From contig OV121083.1 in assembly GCA_921293015.1 (NCBI GenBank), positions 32,790,908-32,854,907 of the forward strand: a DNA stretch of 64,000 bases. Reading direction: 5' to 3'. A program made the position numbers and the translations under genes. The stretch comes from Phorcus lineatus. Lineage: Eukaryota > Mollusca > Gastropoda > Trochida > Trochidae. Shown here one piece after another: positions 1-14,600 of the stretch; the first letter of the stretch is position 1; every line of letters starts with the position of its first letter. Below the pieces are notes generated by a model. It was not told the origin of the DNA. It made no database searches and saw only the letters and a program-made list of their open reading frames with translations.

Positions 1-2682
1 GTAGTCACTAGACTTGTAGTAGTCACCGTACTTGTAGAGAGTCACTAAGCTTGTAGAGAGTCACCATACTTGTAGAGAGTCACTAGACTTGTAGAGAGTC
101 ACAAGACTTGTAGATAGTCATCGTACTTGTAGAGAGTCACCATACTTGTAGAGAGTCACCATACTTGTAGTGAGTCACTAGACTTGTAGACAGTAACTAG
201 ACTTGTAGAGAGTCACCATACTTGTAGAGAGTCACTAGACTTGTAGTAGTCACTAGACTTGTAGTAGTCACCGTACTTGTAGAGAGTCACTAGGCTTGTA
301 GAGAGTCACCATACTTGTAGAGAGTCACTAGACTTGTAGAGAGTCACTAGACTTGTAGTATTCACTAGACTTGTAGACAGTAACTAGACTTGTAGTAATC
401 ACTAGACTTGTAGACAGTAACTAGACTTGTAGAGAGTCACCATACTTGTAGAGAGTCACTAGACTTGTAAAGAGTCACCACACTTGTAGATAGTCACCGT
501 ACTTGTAGAGAGTCACTAGACTTGTAGAGAGTCACTAGGCTTGTAGAGAGTCACCATACTTGTAGAGAGTCACTAGACTTGTAGAGAGTCACTAGACTTG
601 TAGTAATCACTAGACTTGTGAGACAGTAACTAGACTTGTAGTAATCACTAGACTTGTAGACAGTAACTAGACTTGTAGAGAGTCACCATACTTGTAGAGA
701 GTCACTAGACTTGTAGAGAGTCACCACACTTGTAGATAGTCACCGTACTTGTAGAGAGTCACTAGGCTTGTAAAGAGTCACCATACTTGTAGAGAGTCAC
801 TAGACTTGTAGAGAGTCACTAGACTTGTAGATAGTCACTAGGCTTGTAGAGAGTCACCATACTTGTAGAGAGTCACTAGACTTGTAGAGAGTCACTAGAC
901 TTGTAGAGAGTCACCGTACTTGTAGAGAGTCACCATACTTGTAGAGAGTCACTAGGCTTGTAGAGAGTCACCAGACTTGTAGAGTCACCATACTTGTAGA
1001 GAGTCACTAGACTTGTAGAGATACACTAGACTTGTAGTAGTCACTAGACTTGTAGACAGTAACTAGACTTGTAGACAGTAACTAGACTTGTAGAGTGTCA
1101 CCATACTTGTAGAGAGTCACCATACTTGTAGAGAGTCACTAGACTTGTAGTAGTCACTCGACTTGTAGTAGTCACCGTACTTGTAGAGAGTCACTAGGCT
1201 TGTAAAGAGTCACCATACTTGTAGAGAGTCACTGGACTTGTAGAGAGTCACTAGACTTGTAGATAGTCACTAGGCTTGTAGAGAGTCACCAGACTTGTAG
1301 AGAGTCACTAGACTTGTAGAGAGTCACTAGACTTGTAGAGAGTCACCGTACTTGTAGAGAGTCACTAGTCTTGTAGAGAGTCACCATACTTGTAGAGAGT
1401 CACTAGACTTGTAGAGAGTCACTAGACTTGTAGATAGTCATCGTACTTGTAGAGAGTCACCATACTTGTAGAGAGTCACTAGACTTGTAGAGAGTCACCG
1501 TACTTGTAGAGAGTCACCTTACTTGTAGAGAGTCACCATACTTGTAGAGAGTCACCATACTTGTAGAGAGTCACCATACTTGTAGAGAGTCACTAGACTT
1601 GTAGAGAGTCACTAGACTTGTAGATAGTCATCGTACTTGTAGAGAGTCACCATACTTGTAGAGAGTCACCGTACTTGTAGAGAGTCACCGTACTTGTAGA
1701 TAGTCATCGTACTTGTAGAGAGTCACCATACTTGTAGAGAGTCACCATACTTGTAGAGAGTCACTAGACTTGTAGTAGTCACCGTACTTGCAGAAAGTCA
1801 CCATACTTGTAGAGAGTCACCAGACTTGTAGAGAGTCACCATACTTGTAGACAGTCACTAGACTTGTAGACAGTAACTAGACTTGTAGAGAGTCACTAGA
1901 CTTGTAGATAGTCATCGTACTTGTAGAGAGTCACCATACTTGTAGAGAGTCACCATACTTGTAGAGAGTCACTAGACTTGTAGTAGTCACCGTACTTGTA
2001 GAGAGTCACTGGCTTGTAGAGAGTCACCATTCTTGTAGAGAGTCACCATACTTGTAGAGAGTCACTAGACTTGTAGAGAGTCACTAGACTTGTAAACAGT
2101 AACTAGGCTTGTAGAGAGTCACCAGACTTGTAGACAGTAACTTGACTTGTATAGAGTAACTAGACTTGTAGACAGTCACCATACTTGTAGAGAGTCACTA
2201 GACTTGTAGAGAGTCACTAGGCTTGTAGAGAGTCACCAGACTTGTAGAGAGTCACTATACTTGTAGAGAGTCACTAGACTTGTAGAGAGTCACCAGACTT
2301 GTAAACAGTAACTAGGCTTGTAGAGAGTCACCAGACTTGTAGAGAGTAACTAGACTTGTAGAGAGTCACTAGGCTTGTAGAGAGTCACCATCCTTGTAGA
2401 GAGTCACTAGTCTTGTAGAGAGTCACTAGGCTTGTAGAGAGTCACCAGACTTGTAGAGAGTCACCAGACTTGTAGAGAGTCACCATACTTGTAGAGAGTC
2501 ACTATACTTGTAGAGAGTCACTATACTTGTAGAGAGTCACTAGGCTTGTAGAGAGTCACCAGACTTGTAGAGAGTCACCATACTTGTAGAGAGTAACTAG
2601 ACTTGTAGAGAGTAACTAGACTTGTAGAGAGTCACACGACTTGTAGAGAGTCACTATACTTGTAGAGAGTCACACGACTTCT
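1..2682. repeat. Minisatellite array, about 19-bp unit
   Basis: The first 2.7 kb is one tandem array of units of the form acttgtagagagtcaccat, mostly 18-19 bp, roughly 140 copies. Variants swap agagagtcac for agtagtcac, agacagtaac or agatagtcat, and the tail of the unit alternates between ccat, tag, ccag and ccgt. Mixed variants recur in the same order in places (for example about 290-470 and 530-740), which suggests higher-order duplication. The array runs past base 1, so its full length is unknown. It ends about 10 bp from the 5' splice site of HEATR1 coding exon 24, so it lies in the following HEATR1 intron. Nothing in it looks coding. Confidence 0.98.
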
Positions 2683-2693
2683 AGACAACCCAC

Positions 2694-5600
2694 CTGCCTT
2701 CTGTTGCTCCTGCTCCTGCTGCTCTTGCTGTGTGTTGAGTCTGCTGCACAGGTTGTAGATGGTGGTGAGTAGCAGCTGCTTCAAGTATTCCGCATCACTG
2801 TGCTCCTCCAGCTCCAGCACCCTGCACACAAACACTCTCACAGCATCACAATACACAGTACCAGTTTGGTTACATGGAGTTAACACATAATTATTGAAAA
2901 CACATCATTATTTGATGTTTGAGTTGACAAAGAAATTAGATATACTTGGCAAGGATTTGGAAGCAGACAGGTATGAGAGCTGCACGGTTCTCAAGCCGCT
3001 TCTTATCCTGCACTGCCTCAAGCACCATCAGTACTCGCTGCCACTCCTGCTGCTCAAACACAGACTGGGATGCACCATCATTAACCACAAATCTGCAGGC
3101 AAATACAAAGGACAGTAACATATTTTCAGTTAACTAACCACCTCAACATAAGTTCATTTTAAAATTCTTGATACCTAAAGTGAATCATGTTTAAAAAAAA
3201 CTTTCTTAGCATAAATTCGCAATAACTTTCCAAATATTATTATCAATTGCACCTTTAAGTGACCACTGGGTAAGACTTTCAGTTATTACATGTCATTTAT
3301 CAAAGGAAATATGAGAATGAGCATACTTCTTTTGTCTCTTTGCCTCCCTGACAGTGGCTGCTGAAGAGGCTGCCAGCAGTACTGGGCTTAGTGCAGAGAT
3401 AATGTACTCTGATTTCAGATGCAGCTGAAACATACACAATTATCATAAGTTTACACATCCACTGAACCAATTCATAGATCACATAACAGTTCTCTGTGAA
3501 AAATATCAACAGAAGCATCACATTTCTTGTGTCTTCCATAATCAATAAATATTTTAGATGACTTAGTTTACTTAAAATGTTTTAAATAAATGCAATGATA
3601 AACTGCTGTGGTTGATGATATACTTACAGTTTTCTTGACAGATCTGCGGACTGCGTTTGAGATGTGAATGTTGTCAGTGTGTAAACATGAGGTAAAGAGA
3701 CAGTTGAGGATCTGTTGTCTGACTCGGTCCTCTGGGACAGCGTCAAACAGCTCCCGGCTCACCTGAACACAACAAATAGGCTCATCACTCGAGTTACAGT
3801 AGAAAAACGGATATAACGGACTCGGATATAGCGAACAATCGGATTTAGCGAACACATTTTTGATATCCGTCAAGATGATCCAAGATGGTGGCCAAACGCA
3901 AAAAGCGAACACCGGATATAGCGAACTAAATTTGTTGGTTCCTTCCTGGACTTGAAGCATGTGTTGTAGGAGCTAAGAGATGGGACTGGCAGCCTACCTG
4001 TGTGATGGCGAGCTCCGAGACAGATGGGCGAGAGGGTAGAGGATGGATGGGGGAGGTAATGGCCTGCTCAAGCACAGCTAGGTGTGGGGAGTTGTGCTGC
4101 AGACAGTCAGCAGTTGAAGGGGTGTAGCGTGCCAGCAGCAACTCCACCATGTTGTACTCCAGCTCACCAAACTTCTCTGCTGGAAGCAGTAGCAGCCGCT
4201 TCAGAAGGGGTAATAGCCCACTAAGGTGCTCCTGGGAACAGAAAAAACTCACTTACAGTCTTACTCTTATATTACACTAGCCTAGGGACGTTTTTTCATT
4301 CGGTGTTGTTAATGAACCATGAAGCACTACAATCTAAATAGCTCTGAATGGAAGGTTTCATCTTGAACACCTTTCCAATCTTCACCAAATGAATTTTTAA
4401 CAAACACATAGTTGAGGTAGGGTTTTTTTTAAAGTTGTAAGAACCTTGTATATAATAGGTTCAACTAGCTAATTTTCAATCATGATTACCTTCTTGTAAG
4501 GCTCTGAAAGAAGTTCAACATGAAGTAAGCATTAGTGAAACGCTGAAACTGGTACACATATAGGAGAGTGTGAAATTATAAGTGTCTCATACTTAATTGG
4601 GAATACTAGGTTTTATAATTTGTTAGTAAGCATTTCCTTCATATATATATATATATATATCATATATCAATGATAAGTTAAAAGAACTTTGATGACCATA
4701 AGAAAGGCTGCTGTCAGAGTAGAACAAAAGGCCTTATATTTATTAAGAGATAAAAAGTGAAGGAGAGTTTGTAATCTAGTCAAAATGCAATAGTGACCTT
4801 GATCCATATCACATGGTATTTGTCAAGAAAATACCAATTTTCCATTTATTTTCTGATTTAATCATTGTATTTTTACGGAAATCAAAGAGCATTTAGTTGA
4901 GTCAGCCCCTGAAAGAGCCCGTCACCTAAGCAACACCATGCAGCAAGAGAGCATCATTACGATTACGATTACGACAGAGCACTGTTTGATGATGCTAGCT
5001 CATTCTTGTTATCACTGACCAATAACATGTTCCAATGTTATTCTCACTAGCGACTGATAACACCTGTTTTTTCAATGATGAGATCCCTGTATTTCACCGG
5101 CAATCATATCATAATATGATTCTAAAAATCGTAATATACACAAGTAGTGAATGAACTTGATACACAATATCTTGTTTCTGGCAGTCTTGACAAATCATAA
5201 AGTAAGTGTTATATAGAAAAAAGGGCACGAGAATCCAGAAATGTTACTTACAACAGAATTGACCTGCACAAAGATAGCCAGGAGAGGTCTGCTAATCCAC
5301 AGTGGAGTTGTCTCCCTTACAAACAGATCCATGAAGCTTGCAATGGCTCCTGTTGCAACAGTTGAGGACCGACGCCGCTTCGGGGAAGTCCTTATCTTAC
5401 TAAACTCATTCTTCTCATAGAATGTCCACAACAGCTACAAACAAGAAGAAATGATCATCAACATTCCCCGCCAAATTTGCTCATACTTTACCTGACAACA
5501 TTTTCCTAAATGCCCTAAATTAGAAAAACAGAGGCAAAAACTCAAATATTTTTATGCTTCTCTTTCTCTAACTCCATCAACGTATTGATACCCTGAAGCC

Positions 5601-8600
5601 ATATACAAAATATTGTAATCCTATCTTAACCTTTAAGATGTGGGTCCCAAGCTTTACCTGTATGATCTCCTGGCGAGATGCAACAAGCGCACTTTTCACA
5701 CATTAACTCGCATGGCTAATAGGCTGTGAGCACCTTCTACACTCTCACACGAGCTTACCGAACCACATGCTTTTACTGATGGCTTAGATGTGTGCACTCA
5801 GACCATATACACCTTCCAATTGCACACCCTATGATCTGAACCCTTGGAGGGATTTCAATATGGGTGGACTCATTTGAAAGAGATGAACATTGTTCCAAAT
5901 TTGATATAAAATACATATCTGCAAAAATATGTGCCGCAAAAAAGGTGATTTTCATTTATTTTTAGTTTCATACCACTTTTTCACACCATTTTTCTCATGA
6001 TTTGCTCAACGTATTTTAACAATTTTTACATCACAACAAAGATAAAAAGATTGTTTCCAATTCCATGTAAAATTTTTAATTGTGCAAAAATAAATAAAGA
6101 CAAAGCGAGCGCCGCACAAAATGCTTATTCCTCAAATCAAAATTCAAATAAAGTGAACTGAACAGCAATTTTGACATGTACCTTTCTTTGCTCATTTTTT
6201 CTCAACAGTAAGGTGCATTTTGAAATTGATTACATTATGATAAAGACGGAATAATTGTCTTCAATTTTATAACAAATTTGTTTTTTAGTCTTTACCTTTT
6301 TGCCTTTTTTTCCGCACTTTATATCAGATAAACCCATTAGCACATTTTGAAATTTCATATATCACAATAAGAAAAAGAAAAAGGATGATCTTCATTTCCT
6401 TACAAAAGTGGTATCAGTAAAGACTCAACGAGCATCGCACAAACAGGCAATTTCTCTATTCATATCTTTTTAACTGAGAAGCAATATTTACCACCTGCTT
6501 TTCTTTTACACTTCCTATCTATGTAACAGCAGAGCGCAATATCAATATTTTTATATTTCAATAGAGAGGAAAAGATAATCTTCAAATCAGTATAACATTT
6601 GCAAATAATAATTAAACAACAAAGGAGCAGTAAGTGATGTCGCAGTTATCAAAATGTGTTCTCAAATACCTACATATACAATTTTATTGTTTTTATATCA
6701 TTGTAAAGAAGAGATAAATATGTTCATTTCCATGTATAATTTGCACATATCTGCATCAAAATCAAGGAGATTATCAAAGTCTGTTTTCACTAGCTATAAT
6801 ATTGTTGGTGATACCTTCCAATCCCAGTGCAGTAGATTGTTATGTTTGTATCTTCGTAAAGAAGAATAAATTGCCCTCAATTCCATGTATAATTTGTATG
6901 CATACAAAGCAAATTACTTGATTAATAAAGTTTGAAATAAAGACAATTTCTATTATGTGTGAGTGAATTTTCAACGGGGATATCACTGTGCCGCCTGCAC
7001 GCCCTGAGCATGTGTGTTTGCCTGGGGCTACAAGCTTAGTAATATGACTGTGGGGGTCAGAACGTTATCGCGGTTCATCACCACCCTGCTTCTGTATTTT
7101 ATATCTTTCGTATTGATTTCATGCATGTGCTCTAAAAATCTATTGAGTTACGGTGCCCGAAATTAAAAACAACTTTACTTCGGTTATAGAAACCGTTCTA
7201 GGGGTGATAGAAATTTCATTCAAAGTGCCAAGTGAGTAACATCCATTTGTAATATGGGAATGGCCGACTAGTTTTGCATACGATATTAACGTCCGTAATT
7301 CGCGTCTTGCAGTGCTGAAAAATTCAGCCACTGGTGCTAATTATGCATTAACGTTAGTGAGGCGGGAGCTGGAAAATTCAGCTACAGGGTAAACATTGGT
7401 CAAAATAATATTCGGCAACATGAGAGTTAAATAGTTTCTGAGAAAAGATGTCCAATTCGAGGACTCTGTCGAACTAAGTGCAAAAAAACGAACGAGGGCA
7501 ATAACTCCAGAAAAAATAATTATATGCCTCTCATTTTCGAACTCCATCAAGATATTTATGGCCTTAAGCCAAACACCAAATTTGGTTATCCTATCTTAAA
7601 TGGTTACTGAGTAAAGATGTCATCTTACTCGGATGGAGGCACACTCACACAGACGTATGGATGGACAGATGGAGCCCAAACCTATATATCCCCCTTCCAC
7701 TTCGTAGCGGGGGTTAAAAATATTTCTGGATGTTATCAAGTCAACATTAAGATATCTGAACCAGGTAGGTTAAAACAATCAGTTATGACCAGTTGTGTGA
7801 AGAGTTGAAGCAGGAGAGACATAGAGAAGCAGGTACCTGAGGGAGGTAGAGGGAGTCGCCAAGCAGTTCCTGCTTGTGGTGAAGCAGGAGCCTCAATACA
7901 GGCCCATACAGTGTGGAGCTGTCCCCAGCGCATTCAAAAAGACCTTCCAGACAGTGCAGGGACAGCTCATGCAAACGGTCGTGGGGCGATGTAAACACTA
8001 TGAGCAGACTGCACAACACTGCAATAAAACATGGGCTTCTTCAGCTCCACAATACAAATTTCAAAAGTTCCTTGCATTATAGCTGACAATTGCTGAATCC
8101 ACATGTCAGGTGGGACTTGACTTGTTAGCAAAATCTTGTCAAATCTGAGACAACACATTTTATCATTTATCAAATTTACCTTTATTATCATTCCTTTCTG
8201 AAAGAATCATTCAAAAAGCAACCCTACAATTTTGATTTTTTATTGTGTTCAAGAATATTGGAGCAAGACTGGTGTTACTACCTGGTGCTGGGTGGTTGAG
8301 GATCTGGACGGCCTGCTGCTGGTGGAGAGCCTGCAGCTGGATGTAGCCCAGGAGGAGTGCACGGGCCTGCAGGGCCTCACTCATACCAAGTTCCCGGCCC
8401 CGGGGGTTCTCATGCTGGGTCCACAGCATACTCAGGAACGTCAACAACACCATCTTGTCGGGGAAGACAGTCTAAAACCCCAGAAAAGGTTTGTATTTAT
8501 GAGTAAGTGACAGTCATAATGAAGTAAAATCAGAATGGTATCCATCTCTTTCAAATGTTCAACCAAAATCTCATATTGATTACATATAAATATCAAACAG

Positions 8601-11600
8601 ATTATTCATGAATCTCAATAAAGATGTTCTAAATGTTGTTACCTTAACAAAGAGTGCGACAAGTTGCTTGCCATGCTCTTTCAGTATCTGGTGGTCGGTG
8701 AGATCAAGCAGCAAGTTGAACAGAGATACCAACAGCTTTAGCCACATGTCTGTCTCACTCCCATCTGCGTTATAGTCCCAAATGCTAGCTTCTGTGAGAC
8801 AATTGGTCAAGTTTTTAAAAGTGGCAAAAAATTCATGTTTACGCACAATCAGAGATAGTATTATACTACCTTCTTCAATAATTCTTCCTTAAGTCTGATC
8901 AATATAACTGTATCTTAAACACTGCTTATGTTAAGCTGGCCCCTCCAAAAAGGCTGAGTGTCAATTGACTGTCCTGCTGGTATGACTTACCCTGGAGCTG
9001 TTGGGGAAGGGACAGCGACAGCGTCAGTCTCTGAAGGACATACACCACCAATTCTGGAGCAATCTTAGCATCTTTCCTGAAGTTGACCGCACAGCTCTCA
9101 AGCACAGACTCGCATGAGATCTTTGCTCGAAGACCAACAACTGTCTTATTGTGAAGATATTTCTGAAAACAAAGACACCACTTATACATAAAACTAATTA
9201 TGTCTGTCCATTTCACATGTTAACACTGATTTACTCAAAAAAGAGCACATGCAGAAAATTTGAACAAACCTGTAGAGGTTTCAGATCCTTTGAAGAGGAT
9301 CCTCCTTGGGGTACTAATGCATAAAAATCTGTATTTTTTGCTATATGACAGGTTGTCACTAACTTTTGAATAAGAAATATAAAAAAAAAACACTCTAATG
9401 TGTTTCTGTACATTTCACCACCCTAAATTGGCCCCAAACCCTGGTGGTAATCATACCGTCAAGGGCAGGTAACTCTAATAGAACCACTTATCAATCTAGC
9501 GTAGCTGGATAAAATAAAGAAAGGTGGGTGGCCGTACACCCAAGGAGGATCCTCTTCAAAGAATCTGAAACCTCTACAGGTTTGTTCAATTCTTTTTCAG
9601 AAGGGATCCTCCTTGGGGTACTATAAGTTACCATGTGTCCGCGAGTTTGATATAGATATATATCATGTGTTCAAATGAAATATCAAACTTCGTTCTCGTT
9701 TGATATTGAACTCGAACACATGATATATCTCCATATCAGACTCGGACACATGGTAACGTATTTATCTCGACAAGGACCATTATTGTATGCTTTAAATATG
9801 GCTTGAAAGATTGGATGGGTCAAAATGGCGGCTTATCTTGTCAGTATAATTTCTTTATTTAAGAATTTACAAATATGATTTATATATCACCATTTAAAGC
9901 TCAAAAAGTAAAGTCATGGAAAATGCGCATTAACCAAATTAAATTAACATAATGACTATTGCAGGGCTTATTCAATTTTGATTGTTTGGTCAAGTGACCT
10001 CGTGTACATGTTCAACCTTGGAAACATTTGATTTGAAGCAGCTCTAAAATCTCCGTAGATTTCTAACTGTAAAGGTTGACCGTCTTGAAAGGAGCGAGTT
10101 AGTTTGAAAGTGTCGGGTGCACAGAACATGCAGGCATCGGTGCATAACGCACTGGATGGTTTGAATATAAATGAATATGAATGAAGAGTCAGCGAAGATT
10201 TCGACTGATATGCATATAGATTGGTTTTCTGATTCATTCCAATCTGCAGCTCACTGATGGACAACCTCGCTGCGAAAGAGTGAACCGACAGGCCATTGGC
10301 AAGTCTTGTGGCTTGTAACAATTTTCTTGGCACCAACATCCAGCAGTGTGATTATAAGATATGACTTTAATGAATTGGAAAATACACTGAACGTGTAAAG
10401 GTAGGGTTCAACAAACCAGCGTAGCGTAGCCTTTATTTACCGAACAGTGGGACAAGAGAGATAACTCTTGACAGTACGTCAATGACAGATTGATAAGTGG
10501 TTCTAATAGAGGTACCTGCTCTTGACGGTATGGCTACCGCCAGGGATTCGGGCCTGTTAGGTTGTCGAAATATACAACAACAGGTTTTGAGTGTTTTTCT
10601 GGTATATTTTTTTATTCAAAAAATAGTCAAAACTTGTCATACAGCAAAAATTAAAGATTTTTATATATTAGTACCCGAAGGAGGATCCCTTCTGAAAAAG
10701 AATCAAACAAATGATGATTGTAATGTAAGTTCTGAAAGCTTTACCTTGTTTACTATGAGATCTGTGAGGGCCTCCAGCAGGAGTTGGGCCAGTTGGGTGG
10801 TGAGGGCCGCGTCCTGAGCCAGGGACAGACTCTCACACATGGTCAGCAGCATGATGCACATGTACACACATGATCGAGGACTCCTCTCACACTCCCTGTA
10901 CAGCGCCATGAGCTGAAACAGAGGGCAATGATCAAAATTATGTACAACTCACATTTACTAAGAATACAATCTGGTATACTTCATCCTGCTACTCCTACTT
11001 CTTTCTGATTCAGATTCTCAAAATAAATCTTTATTTTCCAATATTGATTGTTACATAAAGTCAACATGACTGAAGCTCACCCGCTTGACCGGATCTTGCT
11101 GATGTTTTTGCAGAAGAGCCTTGGCAACACTGACTGCCAGGTAATGGTTTATGGCATTGATATTGGCAATGCATCCTTTGGGACCAACAGCCTTACAAAA
11201 ACGTGGAAGCCAATCTGTTGAATTCAAAACCCAAATTAAGAAACATTTCAGGGAGTTTCTAATGGCGTCATGATCATCAAAATATGGAGCCACTGGCCAT
11301 GTTGCGCTTAAGTCTCTGCATAATTATTATGTATTGTGACGCCTTAAAAATTGAATGACAAGTTTAAGTATGCAATGATCTCCACCAAATATGAATTTAT
11401 AATCTACTAGAAAAGGTAAGACTACAGAAGATTTTACCATCCTAGTGTCGTTCCTTCATTTGCTTTAGAAAAATCTTTTAGAATAGACTTACATAGTGTC
11501 ACCAAATAGCACAAACGCTCATATACCTTGCAGGGGTTGAAATTCGAACAAACCTGCAGAGGTTTCAGATTCTTTGAAGAGATTGCATAGAATCTGTTTA

Positions 11601-14600
11601 TTTATCTATGTGACAGATTGTGAATGTATATTGAATAAAAAAAATTTTTAAAAACACATAAACACATGATTTTTCATATATCACCACCCTAAAAGGGCCC
11701 CAACCCTAGCGGTTGCCACTTCTTGCTCTTCTTCTTCACAGTCCATGGGCTTACAGACAGGTGCTAAATTCAAACCCTGCTTTGTATCATGTGAAAGTAA
11801 TAAGCATTAGAAAATCATACTCAAAATTCAACCTCAATCTAAACAATGTTAATACAGACGGTACTTAGGCTGGTTTGAATTCCTACACTAATCCTGCATC
11901 AAGTCACCTTTCTTGAGGCCTGCGAGTATGCTGCTGCGTGCTGGGAGTGAGGACTGCAGAACCTGCTTGACAAGGGCGACCTCCTCCTGCTGTCCCGACA
12001 CAAGGAAGAGATGGGAGAGCACCACCATGAGCGCCGTATCCTCACTGACCACACCCTCCTCACACACCCAGTGCAGTACCAGCTGCACCACCCTGCAAAC
12101 AAGACTTGACATGCTCATCCTGGTGACACTCACTCCAGGTTAGGGTCTCTCAGGGATGACTTGTTCACTGATGGTCTACTCAGACTATCATAGATATAGA
12201 GACTACTAAAAATAACATTCGTATGAAATAAGTAAGCAATAAGCAAAAGTGAGTTAAATACTAATATCTGGTGAAATGTGTATTAACATTGTAAATTTAT
12301 TTAACAGCGATAGCAATGACATTCAAGTTCTAAATGAAATCGTTCTGTATATATCTTTATGTACTACTTTTAACAAATTAGACCCTTACAAAGCCAGAAG
12401 ACAAAGTGAAGTGTAAACTAAAGCAGTAAGGGACTGACACTGATGAGGATGCTGATGGATGCGAGTTTGTGAGTAACAGTCTGAGCAGGATGCCCTCCAG
12501 CTCTGTCTTCTTATCAACCAACTCCGGCAGCTGCAACATCATGCAACATAGGTTAGTCAGTCTTGGGAAGTTGTAGTTGGTCTAAAGTCATGAGAACTCA
12601 CAAAACTAGGGGTGTCAGAATACATCAACCTAAAGATACGACACTATGCCACATTATGGTGACAATAAGATACATAATTCATTCAATCGCTTTTATCTGT
12701 TCTTTGATACAGATAAACCCATCTTATTTTTCAATCATCTTCTCATCTGATTTCTTTATACTCACAAGAGGATTTAGGCAAGGTGACCCATTATCTCCTT
12801 ACATTTTCATAATTTGTGCAGATCTTTATTAAGAATAATGTTACAAAACAATAAGAAATTAAACTATTCAAAACGCAATATATGTCTCGGACATCCTTAA
12901 AGACCAAATATGATTTTAAACCTGATAATAATAACAGTCAAAATTGACAAATTCATCTGTTACTCACAATGCAAGTATTCTGAATTGATGAAATTACGGT
13001 ATGCCATAATCTTTTTAAAGATTAAGATACACTGCAACATCAAGGAATGTATAAAAATGAACTTACTTTAAAATCTCTATTCTATTGTCATTTATTTTCT
13101 CTGCAGTTTGTCTGTACCCATGTTTCTATGTGTTTATATTGAAAAAGTTTTTCTTACCCAAGCGGGCACAAATATGCCGGGTATTAAAGTCTTCATAATG
13201 GTCACGGGAATTACGTTTTTTCTAAAAATAACTCGAGACCTGATTGGCTGACAGAACTATTTCTATTCATTCGTTCAGTGAGTCCAGCGTACCTGTGACA
13301 AAGAGACTTCAAAACAAACATTGTTTTTAATTTTGTATGGAATAATAAGAAATGTAAAAAATTTTATATATGGTTTGAATTATAATTCGTTCATTTAGGT
13401 TTGTCTTGCTTAATATATGATCCACAAACATATAATGAATTGCAGAGACTACATTTAACTGCGCCATGACATAATCTTTGTTCGTCGCGCATGAATACAA
13501 TGACCGAGTTTACTTGCAACACTTCACAAAGGTATTTTCCAAAAGTACCGTAAATATTCTTAAACTTGACTTGGGTAAGAAAATGAATAACCAACTCGAA
13601 GCTCGGAATTACGGTTTATCTGTCCCTTGTCAATTATTGTGATAAATTCCTCGCTAAAACTCAGAATTTATCACAATAATTCACTCTGAACAGATAAACC
13701 GTAATTCCTCACATCTTGTTGATTATTCTTATAATCTATTAATGAAATGCCCTGTATTGTATGTATGCCCTATGTATTCAAAGAGAAATAAATTATGAAA
13801 AAAAAAATATTATTTTTCAACATTCTTTGAAAAGCTTGTTCTGTCCAAATTTATGAGTGATCAGATATAGTTGTATGATAATTTATCATCAGTTGTGTTT
13901 AGTAAAGTGGTGAATGGAGGCTTCTCAACAATCAGTGTACACAGTGTCTATGTAATATTAAGGACGCACTCTACCATTTCAAATATGCAATATCTTTAGA
14001 AGTTTCGATCGATATTGGCAAATAAATGTATCAATAGATTTTATGTAAATGGTAATGATACACTCAGGAATGTTTCATGTATTGTATAAGCAGTAAAAAT
14101 GTATAATGATACATTGGTGTATCGTGACAGCCTCACGCAGTACCCACCTTGTCGTGCTGCAGTATCATCTTCACTATTTCTATATTGTCATCTTCCAGTC
14201 GGGCCAGCAGAGATTCAGAAATAAAACTTGCATCGTCTAGCTGAAGTTCAAGGGAAAAAAATTACATGAAACACGAAAACTTTGCAATGTTATCATCACA
14301 TTAGAAACAGTAGGTTTGTTAACATGTTCTTACATCGTTGACATGTTCAAGGATGTAGGTGACTGCATTGCGGCGGACCGAGGCCTGTCGGTGGTTAAGA
14401 CACAGAACAAGGCTGGTGTTGCTGTCCGGGAGAATCTGGTGCTGGGTTGTCATGGCAGAAAGGTTCAGGAAGGAAGAGATTGCTTTCCTCTCCTCTTGTG
14501 ACTCTGTACTCAGCATCACATCATCAACAGCAATGTCCAGAGAATTTGGGTACCTGCACAGATATCAGTTTCATATCATCAGTTTCATACAGTCTCTTTA

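Noticed and set aside
1..2682. Regular short repeats that might be taken for a CRISPR array
   Set aside because: Units are contiguous with no unique spacers, no cas genes are present, and the genome is animal. It is a minisatellite.
9968..10339. 123-codon minus-strand frame
   Set aside because: It lies between the arms of a foldback element, has no recognisable motif, and does not fit the HEATR1 protein.
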